The notes: generated from the sequence alone by a model not told the origin. A stretch of DNA of 64,000 bases from CBDFFW01 sp965246945 (GCA_965246945.1 CBDFFW010000001.1:434001-498000); one strand, 5' to 3'. Shown: positions 17,383-26,498, numbered from the stretch's first letter. Made by a program: numbers and translations.

Positions 17383-18333
17383 ATGAAGCCCATGCACAAT
17401 AATAATATGCGCCGGAACAACCGTCACCGTAGCGGTGGTGGGAATAATAGTGGCGGCGGTAATCGCGGCGGTGGTGGTAATAATTTCCGTCCGTATAACC
17501 GTAATCAAATGTTTGATAGCAATGGACCAGATGGCCGCACCCGCGGCACGGCTCAACAGGTTTATGAAAAATATTTACAGCAAGCGCGCGATGCTTCAGC
17601 CAGTGGTGATCCTGTCCGCGCCGAAAGTTTGTTGCAACATGCCGAGCATTATTTCCGCATATTGGCGAGCTTTAATGAAGGCCAGCAAACCCAGCCAACC
17701 ACGCAGCGTTATGACCAATATGGCGATGAAATTGACAGCCAGGATGGGGACAGTGAACAGCCAAATGGCGGTTTAGGGCCACAACCAACAGCACCCAATT
17801 ATCCGCAGCCTTATGGCGTGTATGCCGAAAATACGGGGCAAAACCAGCATTCGCCAGAAGGTCAGCCAGTTAGTCAGCGGCAACGCTGGCCACGGCCGGC
17901 GCAAACATCGCAAGAAGATGGTCAGCCTGCCGCGCAACAACCTTATGCGCCGCAGCAAAATCAAAATTGGGGGCAGCAATCAGCTGTCCCACGCACTGAA
18001 GTCCAAAATCAGCAGCGTACCGAACTGCGCACTGATCCGCGCCGCCAGCGCTGGGAACAGCAGCGTCAGCAGGCAGTTGCACCTGTCCAACAAAATGATG
18101 TGGAAACGGAATTGGATGATGGCTTGCCAGCGTTTTTAATGGGTGCGCCATCTATCTTGCCGGTGGCACCGCCCATGGCGACCAATTCCGTTTCGCCCAT
18201 GGCCGTGGCCTTGAATGAAGCGCCAGCAGATAGCGAAGCGACCATTGCGCCGGATATGCCTGAGAATAACAGCGTAGATGCTGCGGGTGAAAAGCCTAAA
18301 CGACGCGGCCGGCCAGCGCGCAAAGTTGAATAA
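17383..18333 (+). CDS. DUF4167 domain protein, RNA-binding-like low-complexity regions
   Basis: The 316-residue protein has a basic Asn/Arg/Gly-rich N-terminus (about residues 1-45), then the DUF4167 core (about 46-100) with the hallmark GTAQQVYEKYLQQARDA and LLQHAEHYFRI. The remaining two thirds is Gln/Pro-rich and ends in the basic motif PKRRGRPARKVE, similar to an AT-hook. DUF4167 is almost confined to alphaproteobacteria, usually next to prmC/prfA, which are absent here. Nucleic-acid binding is inferred from composition only. Confidence 0.85.
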   Translation: MKPMHNNNMRRNNRHRSGGGNNSGGGNRGGGGNNFRPYNRNQMFDSNGPDGRTRGTAQQVYEKYLQQARDASASGDPVRAESLLQHAEHYFRILASFNEGQQTQPTTQRYDQYGDEIDSQDGDSEQPNGGLGPQPTAPNYPQPYGVYAENTGQNQHSPEGQPVSQRQRWPRPAQTSQEDGQPAAQQPYAPQQNQNWGQQSAVPRTEVQNQQRTELRTDPRRQRWEQQRQQAVAPVQQNDVETELDDGLPAFLMGAPSILPVAPPMATNSVSPMAVALNEAPADSEATIAPDMPENNSVDAAGEKPKRRGRPARKVE

Positions 18334-18389
18334 TCACACAACACTTATTCGACAAATTACCTACCAATCAGGCATGATGCATTTTTCTC

Positions 18390-19874
18390 GTGCCCCAAAA
18401 TCTGCTTAACTGGTTAAAGGATCAATCACCTTTTCACCCGCAATTGCGGGCGCAAACCTGTCTGACCGAAACAGAATATCAGGCTGGTCAACGGTGGATG
18501 GTGCGCTTTGGCGTGGCGGCCTCGGCCATGGATGCCTTGCAAGCTGGAGCAGTCATCACGGGTTATGCGCTTAGTCTTGGCGCTAACCCGGCGCAAGTGG
18601 GCTGGGTGGTGGCCATCCCGCAATTGGCCAGTTGCTTTCAGCTATTTGGCTCCTGGGTCTTATCTCGTTATCCGCAGCGGCGACAAGTAACTGTGCTGGG
18701 CGCATTGTTATCACGCCCTGGCATTTTATTGATTATTGCGGCAGCGTTTATGCCCAACCCGCATACTGCGCTGACCATGCTGATTATCGGGCTGGCTCTG
18801 CGTTATGGTTTTGGTTGGTTTTTGAACGCCAGCTGGTCGAGCTGGATCAGGGACCTGGTGGCGGAAGATCAACTCGGCCGGTATTTCAGCCGTCGCTTGG
18901 CGTGGATGACTTTGGCCAGTGCGGGGGCCACTTTATTAGCGGCTGTGTTGATGGATTTCTGGCGGCAACAGGGCTGGCCAGAAAAATATGGCTATGTGCT
19001 ATTACTCTGCACCGCCTTTGTCAGTGCGATTTATACCATTATCGCCTTGCGCCGTTGCCCAGAACCCCAAATGGAAATGCCGCCGGCCCCGCCGCGCTGG
19101 CGCGATTTTCGCAAAATGGTGCAAGCGCCCATGCGTAATAAACAATTTCAACCAACGCTTATTTTTTTGGGCTGCTGGCATGGCGCGCTTAATTTGGCTT
19201 TGCCATTTACCACCGTTTATGCGCTGCAAACCTTGCAGTTAAAATTGGGCTGGGTGCTTGGTCTTAATTTATTTGCCCAAATTGCCAGTGTGATCAGCCT
19301 GCTGGGTTGGGGGAGAATTGCCGATGAACATAGCAATGTGGCGGTGCTGCGTTTGGCCTGCCCATTAGCCATGCTGATGTTACTGGGTTGGGTGTTCAGT
19401 AATTGGTTGGCGGGCGATTCACAGCTGGTTTGGCTGGCCATTTTATTTGGCCTACAAGGTACTTGCACCGGCGCGTTTAATTTAATCGGCAATAATTTGG
19501 CTTTGCGCAATGCGCCCGCAGTTCAAGCCGCGCATTATATGGGCAGTGTTAGTTTGGTGACTGCCTGGGCAACGGGCTTGGCCCCCATTATTGGCGGGCA
19601 ATTGGCCGAAGTTTTGAATCAGCATTTGGGCGGTAACGGAATTAATGTTTTAGGCTGGCACATTGTTTATTGGCATGGTTATTTCCTGTTGGCAGCAATG
19701 CTGATGTGGTTGGCTTACCGGTTTCTTTTACCGCGGATTATTGAACCACAAGCCATTAATCATCGTACCACTTATAGACAATTCGGGCGGCAGTTGCGGG
19801 TCGCTATTGGTCAACTGGATTTGCTGCGCTATGCGCAGGCAATGCCGCTTAAAATGAAATGGCGCCGCAAATAG
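18390..19874 (+). CDS. Major facilitator superfamily transporter
   Basis: A 494-residue inner-membrane carrier with about twelve hydrophobic helices. The start is GTG 18390, because an in-frame TGA at 18375 excludes longer versions and no ATG lies nearby. The loop between helices 2 and 3 (WVLSRYPQRRQVTVLGALL) and the middle basic loop (CPEPQMEMPPAPPRWRDFRKM) fit MFS topology. The substrate cannot be read from the sequence. It lies between DUF4167 and COQ9 on the same strand. Confidence 0.85.
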   Translation: MPQNLLNWLKDQSPFHPQLRAQTCLTETEYQAGQRWMVRFGVAASAMDALQAGAVITGYALSLGANPAQVGWVVAIPQLASCFQLFGSWVLSRYPQRRQVTVLGALLSRPGILLIIAAAFMPNPHTALTMLIIGLALRYGFGWFLNASWSSWIRDLVAEDQLGRYFSRRLAWMTLASAGATLLAAVLMDFWRQQGWPEKYGYVLLLCTAFVSAIYTIIALRRCPEPQMEMPPAPPRWRDFRKMVQAPMRNKQFQPTLIFLGCWHGALNLALPFTTVYALQTLQLKLGWVLGLNLFAQIASVISLLGWGRIADEHSNVAVLRLACPLAMLMLLGWVFSNWLAGDSQLVWLAILFGLQGTCTGAFNLIGNNLALRNAPAVQAAHYMGSVSLVTAWATGLAPIIGGQLAEVLNQHLGGNGINVLGWHIVYWHGYFLLAAMLMWLAYRFLLPRIIEPQAINHRTTYRQFGRQLRVAIGQLDLLRYAQAMPLKMKWRRK

Positions 19875-19910
19875 ACTGGCAAAAATGCAGTTAATCTGTC
19901 AGATTTAACT

Positions 19911-20681
19911 ATGCCTCCCTCTGCCCCCGCAAAAAAAGCCGCAGCAAAAAAAGCTGTAACTAAAGCACCTGTTAAAAAAGCGGCGGCCCAGAAGCCTTTA
20001 CCCAAACATAATCCGCGCAATGCAATTTTAGCCGCCGCATTATCGCATGTGCCATTTGATGGTTGGACGCATGAAGTGCTGCAAAAAGCCGGACGTGAAG
20101 TCGGCGTAAATGCGGCAGAATTAATGATGCTTTATCCAGCCGGGCCAACCGATTTATTATGGCAATTTGCCGAAATGGGTGAAGCCGAAATGCTCGCCCA
20201 TTTAAACACCCATAAATTAATCACCATGAAAATGCGGGACCGCATTCGCACCGGCGTGTTGTGTTGGCTGGCAGCTATGGCACCGTATAAAGAAGCAGTG
20301 CAACGCGCATTGCGCAGCAGTTTAATGCCGTCGCATGCGTTGCTATCGGTGAAATCCATCGCCCGTTTGGCCAGCAGTATTTGGTATGAGGCTGGGGATC
20401 AATCGACCGATTTCAATTATTATACCAAGCGCGGTTTATTAATGGCGGTATTTGGTGCCACTGTTATTTATTGGTTGAACGATCAAAGTGATGATTATAC
20501 CAAAACCCGCGAATTTTTAAATCAGCAGCTCGACCGCGTGCTAAAACTCGGTCAGGGTATCGGCAAAGTGAAAGACTTGTTCGGGCAAGCCAAGGGTTTA
20601 TCAGGCCTGGCCAGTCACCTAAGTGGTTTAGGTGAAACGGTCAAAACTGCAACGAAGCGTTCCGCGCAGCGCCGTGCGTAA
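19911..20681 (+). CDS. COQ9-family ubiquinone biosynthesis protein with Lys/Ala-rich N-terminus
   Basis: COQ9 is a lipid-binding, TetR-fold protein that supports Coq7 hydroxylation in ubiquinone synthesis in mitochondria and alphaproteobacteria. The 256-residue product has the expected core from about residue 35: AILAAALSHVPFDGWTHEVL, AELMMLYPAGPTDLLWQFAE, VKSIARLASSIWYEAGD and STDFNYYTKRGLLMAVF. The preceding 34 residues are unusual for the family: an Ala/Lys/Pro repeat resembling the histone-H1-like protein at 22159. The next in-frame ATG is inside the core, so the extension is probably translated. Confidence 0.88.
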   Translation: MPPSAPAKKAAAKKAVTKAPVKKAAAQKPLPKHNPRNAILAAALSHVPFDGWTHEVLQKAGREVGVNAAELMMLYPAGPTDLLWQFAEMGEAEMLAHLNTHKLITMKMRDRIRTGVLCWLAAMAPYKEAVQRALRSSLMPSHALLSVKSIARLASSIWYEAGDQSTDFNYYTKRGLLMAVFGATVIYWLNDQSDDYTKTREFLNQQLDRVLKLGQGIGKVKDLFGQAKGLSGLASHLSGLGETVKTATKRSAQRRA

Positions 20682-20722
20682 CTTTTGCTTTATCGCTTTG
20701 AATTGCTTAGGTTGCAGGCCAG

Positions 20723-21889
20723 ATGCCGGCTCTTGCCAACCAGTTTGATGTAAATGCCACGGCCGCTGATTGGGCGGATTGGCGCTGGCAATTGCGCCAA
20801 CAACTTAAAACACCCGAAGATTTTGCCAAGCATTTTGCACTGACGCATGAAGAACGCAGTGCGATGGCCCTCACCCAACAACGTTTAGCGCTGGGGCTTA
20901 CGCCTTACTATGCTAATTTAATTGATCGGCACAATCCGAACGATCCATTGCGCCTGGCATTTTTTCCGCAGCTGAGTGAATTAGAAATTCACCAGGGTGA
21001 GACCAATGATCCCTTAGGCGAAACCAAACATACGGTATTGCCAAATCTTGTACATCGTTATCCCGACCGCGTATTATTTTTGGTGAATAACCAATGTCCG
21101 GTTTATTGCCGTTATTGTATGCGGGCGCGGATGGTTAGTAAACCGGAGGCGCGCGTTCCAAAAAGTGATTGGGATAAAGCTTTAGATTATATTCGGGCCA
21201 CGCCAGAAATTCGCGAGGTATTGTTATCGGGTGGTGAGCCCTTGATGTTGGGTGATGAAAGTTTAAAATATTTGCTGGAAGCGATCAGCGCTATTCCGCA
21301 TGTCGACATCATTCGCTTCAGCACACGGCTGCCGCTGGTGCTGCCGCAACGTATTACCCCTGAATTGGTGCGCATTATGCAAAATGCCAAACCGATTTGG
21401 CTGGGTTTGCATATTATTCATCCGCGCGAGTTTACCGCAGAAGTAAAAGATGCCTTGCGCTTGCTGGCCAATGTAGGTGTGGTGTTAACCTCGCAAACGC
21501 CGTTATTAAAAGAGATCAATGATGATGTCGAAGTGATGCGGGATTTAATGCGGCAGATGATTGCCGCGCGCGTGCGGCCTTATTATTTATTTCATTGCGA
21601 CCCCATGCAGGGCAATGCGCGGTTCCGTACCAGTATCGAAAAGGGACTGGAAATTATTGCTGGCTTGCAAGGACATCTTAGCGGTTATGCGGTGCCGCAT
21701 TATGTGGTGGACATTGCCGGTGCTGGAAAAATGCCGATCACGCCGCAATATATCATCGGCCGTGATGGTGATTATTTGTTGATGCGCAACTTTCGCGGCG
21801 ATGTTGTGCATTATTACGACCCGCAAATATCAGGCGAAAGTTCTGAAAAAGTTCAGATAGCTGAAAATATTTTTTCAGAAGCTATTTAG
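20723..21889 (+). CDS. KamA/EpmB-family radical SAM lysine 2,3-aminomutase
   Basis: The 388-residue protein belongs to the PLP-dependent radical SAM aminomutases that move the alpha-amino group of lysine to the beta position. The cluster motif C-x3-C-x2-C is in NQCPVYCRYCMRARMV (about residues 127-142), followed by VLLSGGEPLML. The C-terminal IAGAGKMPITPQYI holds the expected PLP lysine. EpmB modifies the lysine later put on elongation factor P; free-lysine KamA is the alternative. No efp or epmA is adjacent to settle this. Confidence 0.85.
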   Translation: MPALANQFDVNATAADWADWRWQLRQQLKTPEDFAKHFALTHEERSAMALTQQRLALGLTPYYANLIDRHNPNDPLRLAFFPQLSELEIHQGETNDPLGETKHTVLPNLVHRYPDRVLFLVNNQCPVYCRYCMRARMVSKPEARVPKSDWDKALDYIRATPEIREVLLSGGEPLMLGDESLKYLLEAISAIPHVDIIRFSTRLPLVLPQRITPELVRIMQNAKPIWLGLHIIHPREFTAEVKDALRLLANVGVVLTSQTPLLKEINDDVEVMRDLMRQMIAARVRPYYLFHCDPMQGNARFRTSIEKGLEIIAGLQGHLSGYAVPHYVVDIAGAGKMPITPQYIIGRDGDYLLMRNFRGDVVHYYDPQISGESSEKVQIAENIFSEAI

Positions 21890-21929
21890 CGTGACCGAAA
21901 TACCACAGTGATAATTTAGGTGCTAAAGG

Positions 21930-22110
21930 TATGTATTAGATAATGGTATACTATATATACAATTTATCATGCGCTTTAAATTTAAGGCATATAGATATTA
22001 TTTATATATCAGATATAAAAAAGTTATATTGCTTTCATAAGCTTTTTAAGATGTTGCATTTATATATTTTATTAACCACAGGGTATTGTGTTCCCTATCG
22101 GTACTTTATG
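21930..22110. other. A+T-rich intergenic leader before the H1-like gene
   Basis: The 269-bp gap between the KamA-like gene and the H1-like gene contains a block of mostly A/T, with strings such as ACTATATATAC and TTATATATC. A 65-codon frame (21943-22137) is present but has no Shine-Dalgarno site and looks like chance. Probably promoter/UP-element DNA for the downstream gene. Confidence 0.4.
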
Positions 22111-22158
22111 GCGAATCGTGTAAATTTATCTTGGCTCTGATCAACCCAGGAGGACTTC

Positions 22159-22485
22159 ATGGCTTTAGCAAAACCCGCGCCGAAAAAAGCGCCAGCAGCG
22201 AAACCCGCTGCGAAAGCAGCACCAAAAAAATCTGCTGCTGTAAAAAAACCTGCTGCGAAACCAGCAGCTAAAAAAACCGCAGTAAAAGCACCTGCGAAAA
22301 AAGTAGCTACTAAAACTGCGGTTAAAAAACCTGCAGTGAAAAAAGCAGCTGCGAAACCAGCAGCAAAAAAAGTAGCAGTTAAAAAACCTGCAGCGAAAAA
22401 AGCAACTGCGGTTAAAAAACCAGCTGCCAAAAAAGCAACGGCTGCTAAAAAGCCAGCTGCTAAAAAAACAGTATCTAAAAAATAA
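22159..22485 (+). CDS. Histone H1-like Lys/Ala/Pro-repeat DNA-binding protein
   Basis: The 108-residue product is composed almost entirely of Lys, Ala, Pro, Val and Thr in repeats of the type KKPAAKKA, like AlgP and the H1-like proteins of Bordetella and Chlamydia. Such proteins bind DNA through charge and may compact the nucleoid. A strong AGGAGG lies 5 nt before ATG 22159, and a clear terminator follows, so this is an independent and probably well expressed gene. The internal DNA repeats make length variation between strains likely. Confidence 0.85.
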   Translation: MALAKPAPKKAPAAKPAAKAAPKKSAAVKKPAAKPAAKKTAVKAPAKKVATKTAVKKPAVKKAAAKPAAKKVAVKKPAAKKATAVKKPAAKKATAAKKPAAKKTVSKK

Positions 22486-22506
22486 CTCAAACCACCTGGT
22501 TGAGGA

Positions 22507-22531
22507 GGGGCTTTCATAGCCCCTTTTTTTT
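22507..22531 (+). terminator. Intrinsic terminator of the H1-like gene
   Basis: GGGGCT (22507-22512) pairs with AGCCCC (22518-22523) around TTCAT, followed by eight T residues. It also sits before the 3' end of the convergent transporter gene. Confidence 0.9.
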
Positions 22532-22536
22532 GTGCC

Positions 22537-23427
22537 TTAAACAATTGGCGCAAGTTCGGTTTGGTTGGCTTGATAACGCATCATGCAAATGCCCGCCGTT
22601 ATAATTAAAGCTGTGCCTGCAAAAGTGACTTTATCTGGCAGAGTGCCCCAGAAAATAAAACCGAACAATATACCCCAGATAATCTGGCTGTAATGGGTAA
22701 TCGCCAATGGAGCAGCGCCCACCTGATAAATTGCATAGATAAAAGCCAGATTGGCCAACACGGTGAAAAAACCAGCTGATAAAAGTAATTCCCACTGCAC
22801 TATGCTTAACGCTTGCCAGCCAGGTACAGCCGATAATAAGGCCAGAGCAGTGCCCACGGCTAAGGTCCAAACCAGACTGGTAGCAGCGGGTACATGCTGG
22901 CATAGCCGCCGCGCAACGACATTGCTGCTGGCATGCACTAAAGCTGCCAGGGCGACAAATATTAAACCTGGCTGCCAGGCCGCATCCCACGGGCGAAACA
23001 CAATCAACACACCGGCAAAGCCCAGTAATAAAAACACCCATTGCGGCCAACGCACCTGTTCGCGCAACCAAAATGCGGCCAATATGGTAACCAATAGTGG
23101 GGATGTGAAAAAGACGGCGTAAAAGCTGGGCAAGCTTACTTGTTTTAAGCCGATAAAGGCCAAGGCAGAAACGCTAAAGAATAAAATGCCGCGCAATCCC
23201 AACCAAAAACGGTGGGCTGGTGCTACCGGTAAAAATTGCCAACGTCCGAGCTGGCCACGAAAAAAAATTAAAGCCGAGATTAAAGTTACGGTGTAAGTGA
23301 CCGTCACAACTTGAAACGCGGGCACATTGCCCAATAATTTTACGCAGCTATCCATGCTGGAATACATTAGATAGGCGAATAAGGCGGTCAGATAGCCACG
23401 ATAGGGCGCAAGGCGTTTCATGGGCAA
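22537..23427 (-). CDS. EamA/DMT-family transporter
   Basis: A 296-residue inner-membrane protein with about ten helices in two EamA repeats (about residues 10-140 and 150-285). Typical motifs include a short basic N-terminus, FTSPLLVTILAAFWLREQVRW at the end of the first repeat, and LAITHYSQIIWGILFGFIFWG in the second. The substrate is unknown. It lies 10 bp after the DUF2155 gene on the same strand and could be the last gene of the cysQ-NDUFA12-mlaD operon. Confidence 0.87.
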   Translation of the reverse strand: MPMKRLAPYRGYLTALFAYLMYSSMDSCVKLLGNVPAFQVVTVTYTVTLISALIFFRGQLGRWQFLPVAPAHRFWLGLRGILFFSVSALAFIGLKQVSLPSFYAVFFTSPLLVTILAAFWLREQVRWPQWVFLLLGFAGVLIVFRPWDAAWQPGLIFVALAALVHASSNVVARRLCQHVPAATSLVWTLAVGTALALLSAVPGWQALSIVQWELLLSAGFFTVLANLAFIYAIYQVGAAPLAITHYSQIIWGILFGFIFWGTLPDKVTFAGTALIITAGICMMRYQANQTELAPIV

Positions 23428-23437
23428 AGTAAAGCAG

Positions 23438-24088
23438 TTATGGCGATTTGCCGGCTGCTTTTGCGGGTGCCTTCGCCGCAGCTTTGCTATTTTTACTATC
23501 AGACTTAGCGGGTTTGACCGGTGCAGTAGTTGTGGCCGGTTTATCTTCCGTTACCACCGGCTTGGGGGCCGGCGCGGCACATTTAACCAGCCAGATATCA
23601 TAGATTGGATGTTCGAGCGCTGAGAGGCCGGGGGATGAGGCGAACATCCAACCGCTAAATAAATTCTTTACCTGATGTTCGCTGGTTTTTTCTTCGACGA
23701 TTTGCAGAAAAGCCGCGCTTTCCGGTGGTTCTTCCGGTGGGCGCTGGCGGCAAACTTTAACGACCGCCAATAAATTGCCCACTTTGAATGGCGCATCCAC
23801 CTGCACTTGAATGGTTTTGGCGCGGGCGGTGACTTTATCCAAAGTTCGCAAAACAGCAAATGGCATCGGCGTAAAATTGGGCGCGGTATTGGTGCTATCT
23901 TTGCCAACATCACTTGTTAGGTCATTATCAGGATTGGTATTGGTTACCGGTGCCGCTGCGGCATCTTTCCCGTCGCTGCCAATAATGCCTTGTAATAAGT
24001 TATTGAAGCCGTTTTCTTCGGCATTTGCCGCAATACCACACAGGGCAACACCGGCCAATAAATAAATGGCAAAAAACCAGCGCGGCAC
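23438..24088 (-). CDS. DUF2155 exported protein with Lys/Ala-rich tail
   Basis: The 216-residue product has an N-terminal signal peptide (cleavage near ANA/EE), a linker and the DUF2155 core (about residues 75-175). The core has VLRTLDKVTARAKTIQV, VKVCRQRPPEEPPESAAFL, GWMFASSPGLSALEHPIYDIW and a second Cys, which could pair with the first. The family is alphaproteobacterial and commonly lies beside mlaD and NDUFA12, as here (4 bp from mlaD). The last 35 residues are a Lys/Ala/Pro-rich tail. Function is not established; a periplasmic envelope role is inferred from context. Confidence 0.85.
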   Translation of the reverse strand: MPRWFFAIYLLAGVALCGIAANAEENGFNNLLQGIIGSDGKDAAAAPVTNTNPDNDLTSDVGKDSTNTAPNFTPMPFAVLRTLDKVTARAKTIQVQVDAPFKVGNLLAVVKVCRQRPPEEPPESAAFLQIVEEKTSEHQVKNLFSGWMFASSPGLSALEHPIYDIWLVKCAAPAPKPVVTEDKPATTTAPVKPAKSDSKNSKAAAKAPAKAAGKSP

Positions 24089-24092
24089 TTGT

Positions 24093-24548
24093 TTATTTTT
24101 TCTCGGATTGTTTATTCAGACTGAAAATAACCTGGCCCAGTAATTGTTCCAAGCCTGGCGGCGATTGAGTAATGGTGATATTGTCACCAGCTTGCAGCAT
24201 GACATCATCGCCGCCTGGTTCCAGTGAAATGAACTTATCGCCGAGCAAACCACTGCTGGCCACAATCGCGGCAGTATCTTTGGGTAATTTGACGGTATCA
24301 TTAATGGTTAGCGTGGCAACGGCGCGATAATTAGGATCCAGCACAATGCTGTTGACACTGCCAACCTTAATCCCACTCAGAATAACATCCGAGCCCGCTT
24401 TAATGCCATCAAGCTTTTGGAAAGCGGCTTTTAGTGTATAGCCGCTGGCCGCATGCACATTGGCTTTATCATAAGCAAAGGTAAGAAACAGGATGGCGGC
24501 TAATAAAACCACCGCACCTAACACGGTTTCAAAAACATTCTGACGCAT
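24093..24548 (-). CDS. mlaD: MlaD-type phospholipid transport subunit (MCE domain)
   Basis: MlaD is the periplasmic, membrane-anchored MCE subunit of the Mla system, which moves phospholipids between outer and inner membranes. The 151-residue protein has an N-terminal anchor (about residues 7-26), then one MCE domain with LDGIKAGSDVILSGIKVGSV and the conserved SSGLLGDKFISLEPG. The length is normal for the single-MCE form. The other mla genes are not in the window; the gene lies between NDUFA12 and DUF2155, the usual alphaproteobacterial order. Confidence 0.93.
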   Translation of the reverse strand: MRQNVFETVLGAVVLLAAILFLTFAYDKANVHAASGYTLKAAFQKLDGIKAGSDVILSGIKVGSVNSIVLDPNYRAVATLTINDTVKLPKDTAAIVASSGLLGDKFISLEPGGDDVMLQAGDNITITQSPPGLEQLLGQVIFSLNKQSEKK

Positions 24549-24607
24549 GGCTCTTGCTTAAGGGATTAAATGGCAATGATCAATTGCAATCGCATGCAGG
24601 TTAACAT

Positions 24608-25006
24608 TTATTCAGGTTGCCAAGCCTCATAGTCGCCCGTGGCCTTATCCCGCTGGTCAGCCGCCAACATATGGCCAGGCGGCAAATAGGCTGTGACCGT
24701 ACCGGTCATATTCGGTTCATAAGGCTGTTGCCAACGGCGGCGCAGGGTATTGGTGGCCACCGGTACCACATCGGTTTGATAATGCAGCCACCCATGCCAT
24801 TCGGGGGGCACATTGCTCGCTTCATCGCGCGCGGCATAAACCACCCAACGACGTTGAGGTTTTAACGCGTTTTGCGCAGTGGCACGCGTGTAATAACGGT
24901 TACCAAATTCATCAACGCCCGCCGGTGCACCAAACATGTAGGTGAACCAGGCAATATGGGCGCGGGACAAAGTTCCTAAAAGGTCGCCAAGGCGGTGGAA
25001 AAGCAT
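24608..25006 (-). CDS. NDUFA12-family complex I accessory subunit
   Basis: This is the bacterial homologue of the B17.2/NDUFA12 subunit of NADH:ubiquinone oxidoreductase, a supernumerary subunit shared by alphaproteobacteria and mitochondria. Motifs include GVDEFGNRYYT, QRRWVVYAARDEASNVPPEWHGWLH read across about residues 50-75, and a C-terminal PYEPNMTGT and YEAWQPE. I choose ATG 25006 (132 residues) because family members start just before the LFG-type segment; a TTG at 25045 would add 13 residues. Neither has a good Shine-Dalgarno. The other nuo genes are elsewhere. Confidence 0.88.
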   Translation of the reverse strand: MLFHRLGDLLGTLSRAHIAWFTYMFGAPAGVDEFGNRYYTRATAQNALKPQRRWVVYAARDEASNVPPEWHGWLHYQTDVVPVATNTLRRRWQQPYEPNMTGTVTAYLPPGHMLAADQRDKATGDYEAWQPE

Positions 25007-25048
25007 CAGTTTATGTAGCAAGCGTTGCGCAGTTCGGCAATTCAACAG

Positions 25049-25822
25049 TTAATCGGTTTTCCCGCGGGCCACGAAATGTTCGTTTTTAAATTGCGGTTTA
25101 CCGTAGCGCAGGCGGGCGCGGTTGGCATCGCAAACCGAACCACCAGCGGCTTCCAATACGGCTTGGCCGGCGGCCGTGTCCCATTCCTTGCTAGGGCCAA
25201 AGCGGGGATATAAATCGGCACGGCCTTCCGCCAAATCGCAAAATTTCAAACTGCTGGGCCGTGTTTTATGGTCGCGGATTTGGCGGCCCGCGAGGAATTT
25301 TGCCAATTGCACTTCATCACCAAAAGATTTGCTGGATAACACCCGCACGCCAGCCGGATCGGGGGCAGCAGCGTGCAAGGGTGAACAAACCCCATTGGCA
25401 TAACATTTATGCGCGCCAGCACCGACCATGCCAGAATATGTTAATTCAAAAGCAGGCGCATAAATCACACCCAGCACAGGGTAATAATCGACAATCAAGG
25501 CAATATTGACCGAAAAATCTGGCCGGTTATGCACAAATTCGCGCGTGCCATCCAACGCATCGACCAGCCAATAAGGTTGCGCGGTATCAATCGGCTGATC
25601 GGGCTCCAACGTAAAACTTTCTTCGGCAACAATTGGAATATGTGCATCCAATTTAATTAGGCCGCCAATCACAATTTCTTCACCCAATAAATCGGCGGGG
25701 GTAACATGGGTGTTATCGGCCTTGAAACTATGCGTAGTATTGCCGAAATGGATAAGGATGGCTTCACCAGCCTTTTTTGCCAAAGTCTCTAACGGCGCAC
25801 GCCAGTCCTGCCAAAAATTCAT
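25049..25822 (-). CDS. cysQ: 3'(2'),5'-bisphosphate nucleotidase CysQ
   Basis: CysQ removes the 3'-phosphate from PAP, a by-product of sulfate assimilation, and belongs to the lithium-sensitive inositol monophosphatase superfamily. The 257-residue protein has the metal-binding motifs in order: VAEES (about residues 78-82), WLVDALDGTREFV (about 102-114) and EWDTAAGQAVLEAAGG (about 212-227). Family members normally have DPLDGTKEF; the Ala/Arg changes are mild. It is the first gene of the minus-strand operon leading to NDUFA12 and mlaD and is divergent from leuD. Confidence 0.9.
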   Translation of the reverse strand: MNFWQDWRAPLETLAKKAGEAILIHFGNTTHSFKADNTHVTPADLLGEEIVIGGLIKLDAHIPIVAEESFTLEPDQPIDTAQPYWLVDALDGTREFVHNRPDFSVNIALIVDYYPVLGVIYAPAFELTYSGMVGAGAHKCYANGVCSPLHAAAPDPAGVRVLSSKSFGDEVQLAKFLAGRQIRDHKTRPSSLKFCDLAEGRADLYPRFGPSKEWDTAAGQAVLEAAGGSVCDANRARLRYGKPQFKNEHFVARGKTD

Positions 25823-25880
25823 ATATTATATGTGCGCTGAAAATTTCGCTTTTTGCAAGGTGTTGGAATAGAGTAAATTT

Positions 25881-26498
25881 ATGCAACCAGTTACCAGCAT
25901 TCACGGGATTGCCGCGCCACTAATGGAAGCGAATATCGATACCGATATTATTATCCCCAAGCAGTTTTTGCGCACTATCCAGCGGTCAGGCTTAGGGAAA
26001 AATGCGTTTAACGACCGGCGGTATGCTGCCGATGGCCAGCCATTACCGAATTTTATCTTAAACCAACCGCCCTATAATCAGGCTAAAATTTTGGTGACAG
26101 GCGAGAATTTTGGCTGCGGTTCATCGCGCGAACACGCCCCCTGGGCGCTAACCGATTTCGGTATGCAAGCGATTATTGCGCCGAGTTTTGCCGATATCTT
26201 TTTCAATAATGCCGGTAAAAATGGATTATTGTTGATTACGTTACCTGCCGCACAGGTAGATCAATTGGTCCAGGATGCCAGTGATCCAGCCGCGCGCGAA
26301 TTGATGATTGATTTGCCCGCCCAAACCATTACCCGCGCCAATGGCGAAATAATTGGTTTTACAATGGATCCATTCCGCAAACATTGTTTGGTCAATGGCT
26401 TGGATGATATCGGCCTCACCCTGGCACATACCGATAAAATTGATGCGTTTGAGGCCCAGCAGCGCGCCAGCCAACCATGGCTGTGGGCCAAAGGTTAA
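25881..26498 (+). CDS. leuD: 3-isopropylmalate dehydratase small subunit
   Basis: With LeuC, LeuD isomerises 2- to 3-isopropylmalate in leucine synthesis. The 205-residue protein has the swivel-domain motifs ANIDTDIIIPKQFL, ILVTGENFGCGSSREHAPWAL and SFADIFFNNAGKNGLL, all at normal positions. leuC and leuB are not adjacent, so the large subunit must be encoded elsewhere in the genome. The length is normal and there is no frame damage. Confidence 0.95.
   Translation: MQPVTSIHGIAAPLMEANIDTDIIIPKQFLRTIQRSGLGKNAFNDRRYAADGQPLPNFILNQPPYNQAKILVTGENFGCGSSREHAPWALTDFGMQAIIAPSFADIFFNNAGKNGLLLITLPAAQVDQLVQDASDPAARELMIDLPAQTITRANGEIIGFTMDPFRKHCLVNGLDDIGLTLAHTDKIDAFEAQQRASQPWLWAKG

Noticed and set aside
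18632..19138. 168-codon plus-strand frame inside the MFS gene
   Set aside because: It is an out-of-frame shadow of a gene with good transporter topology.
21943..22140. 65-codon open frame in the A+T-rich leader
   Set aside because: No Shine-Dalgarno site, composition follows the A+T-rich DNA, and no protein pattern is evident.
22095..22553. 152-codon minus-strand frame with Ala/Phe-rich repeats
   Set aside because: It is the antisense of the H1-like repeat gene and crosses its terminator.
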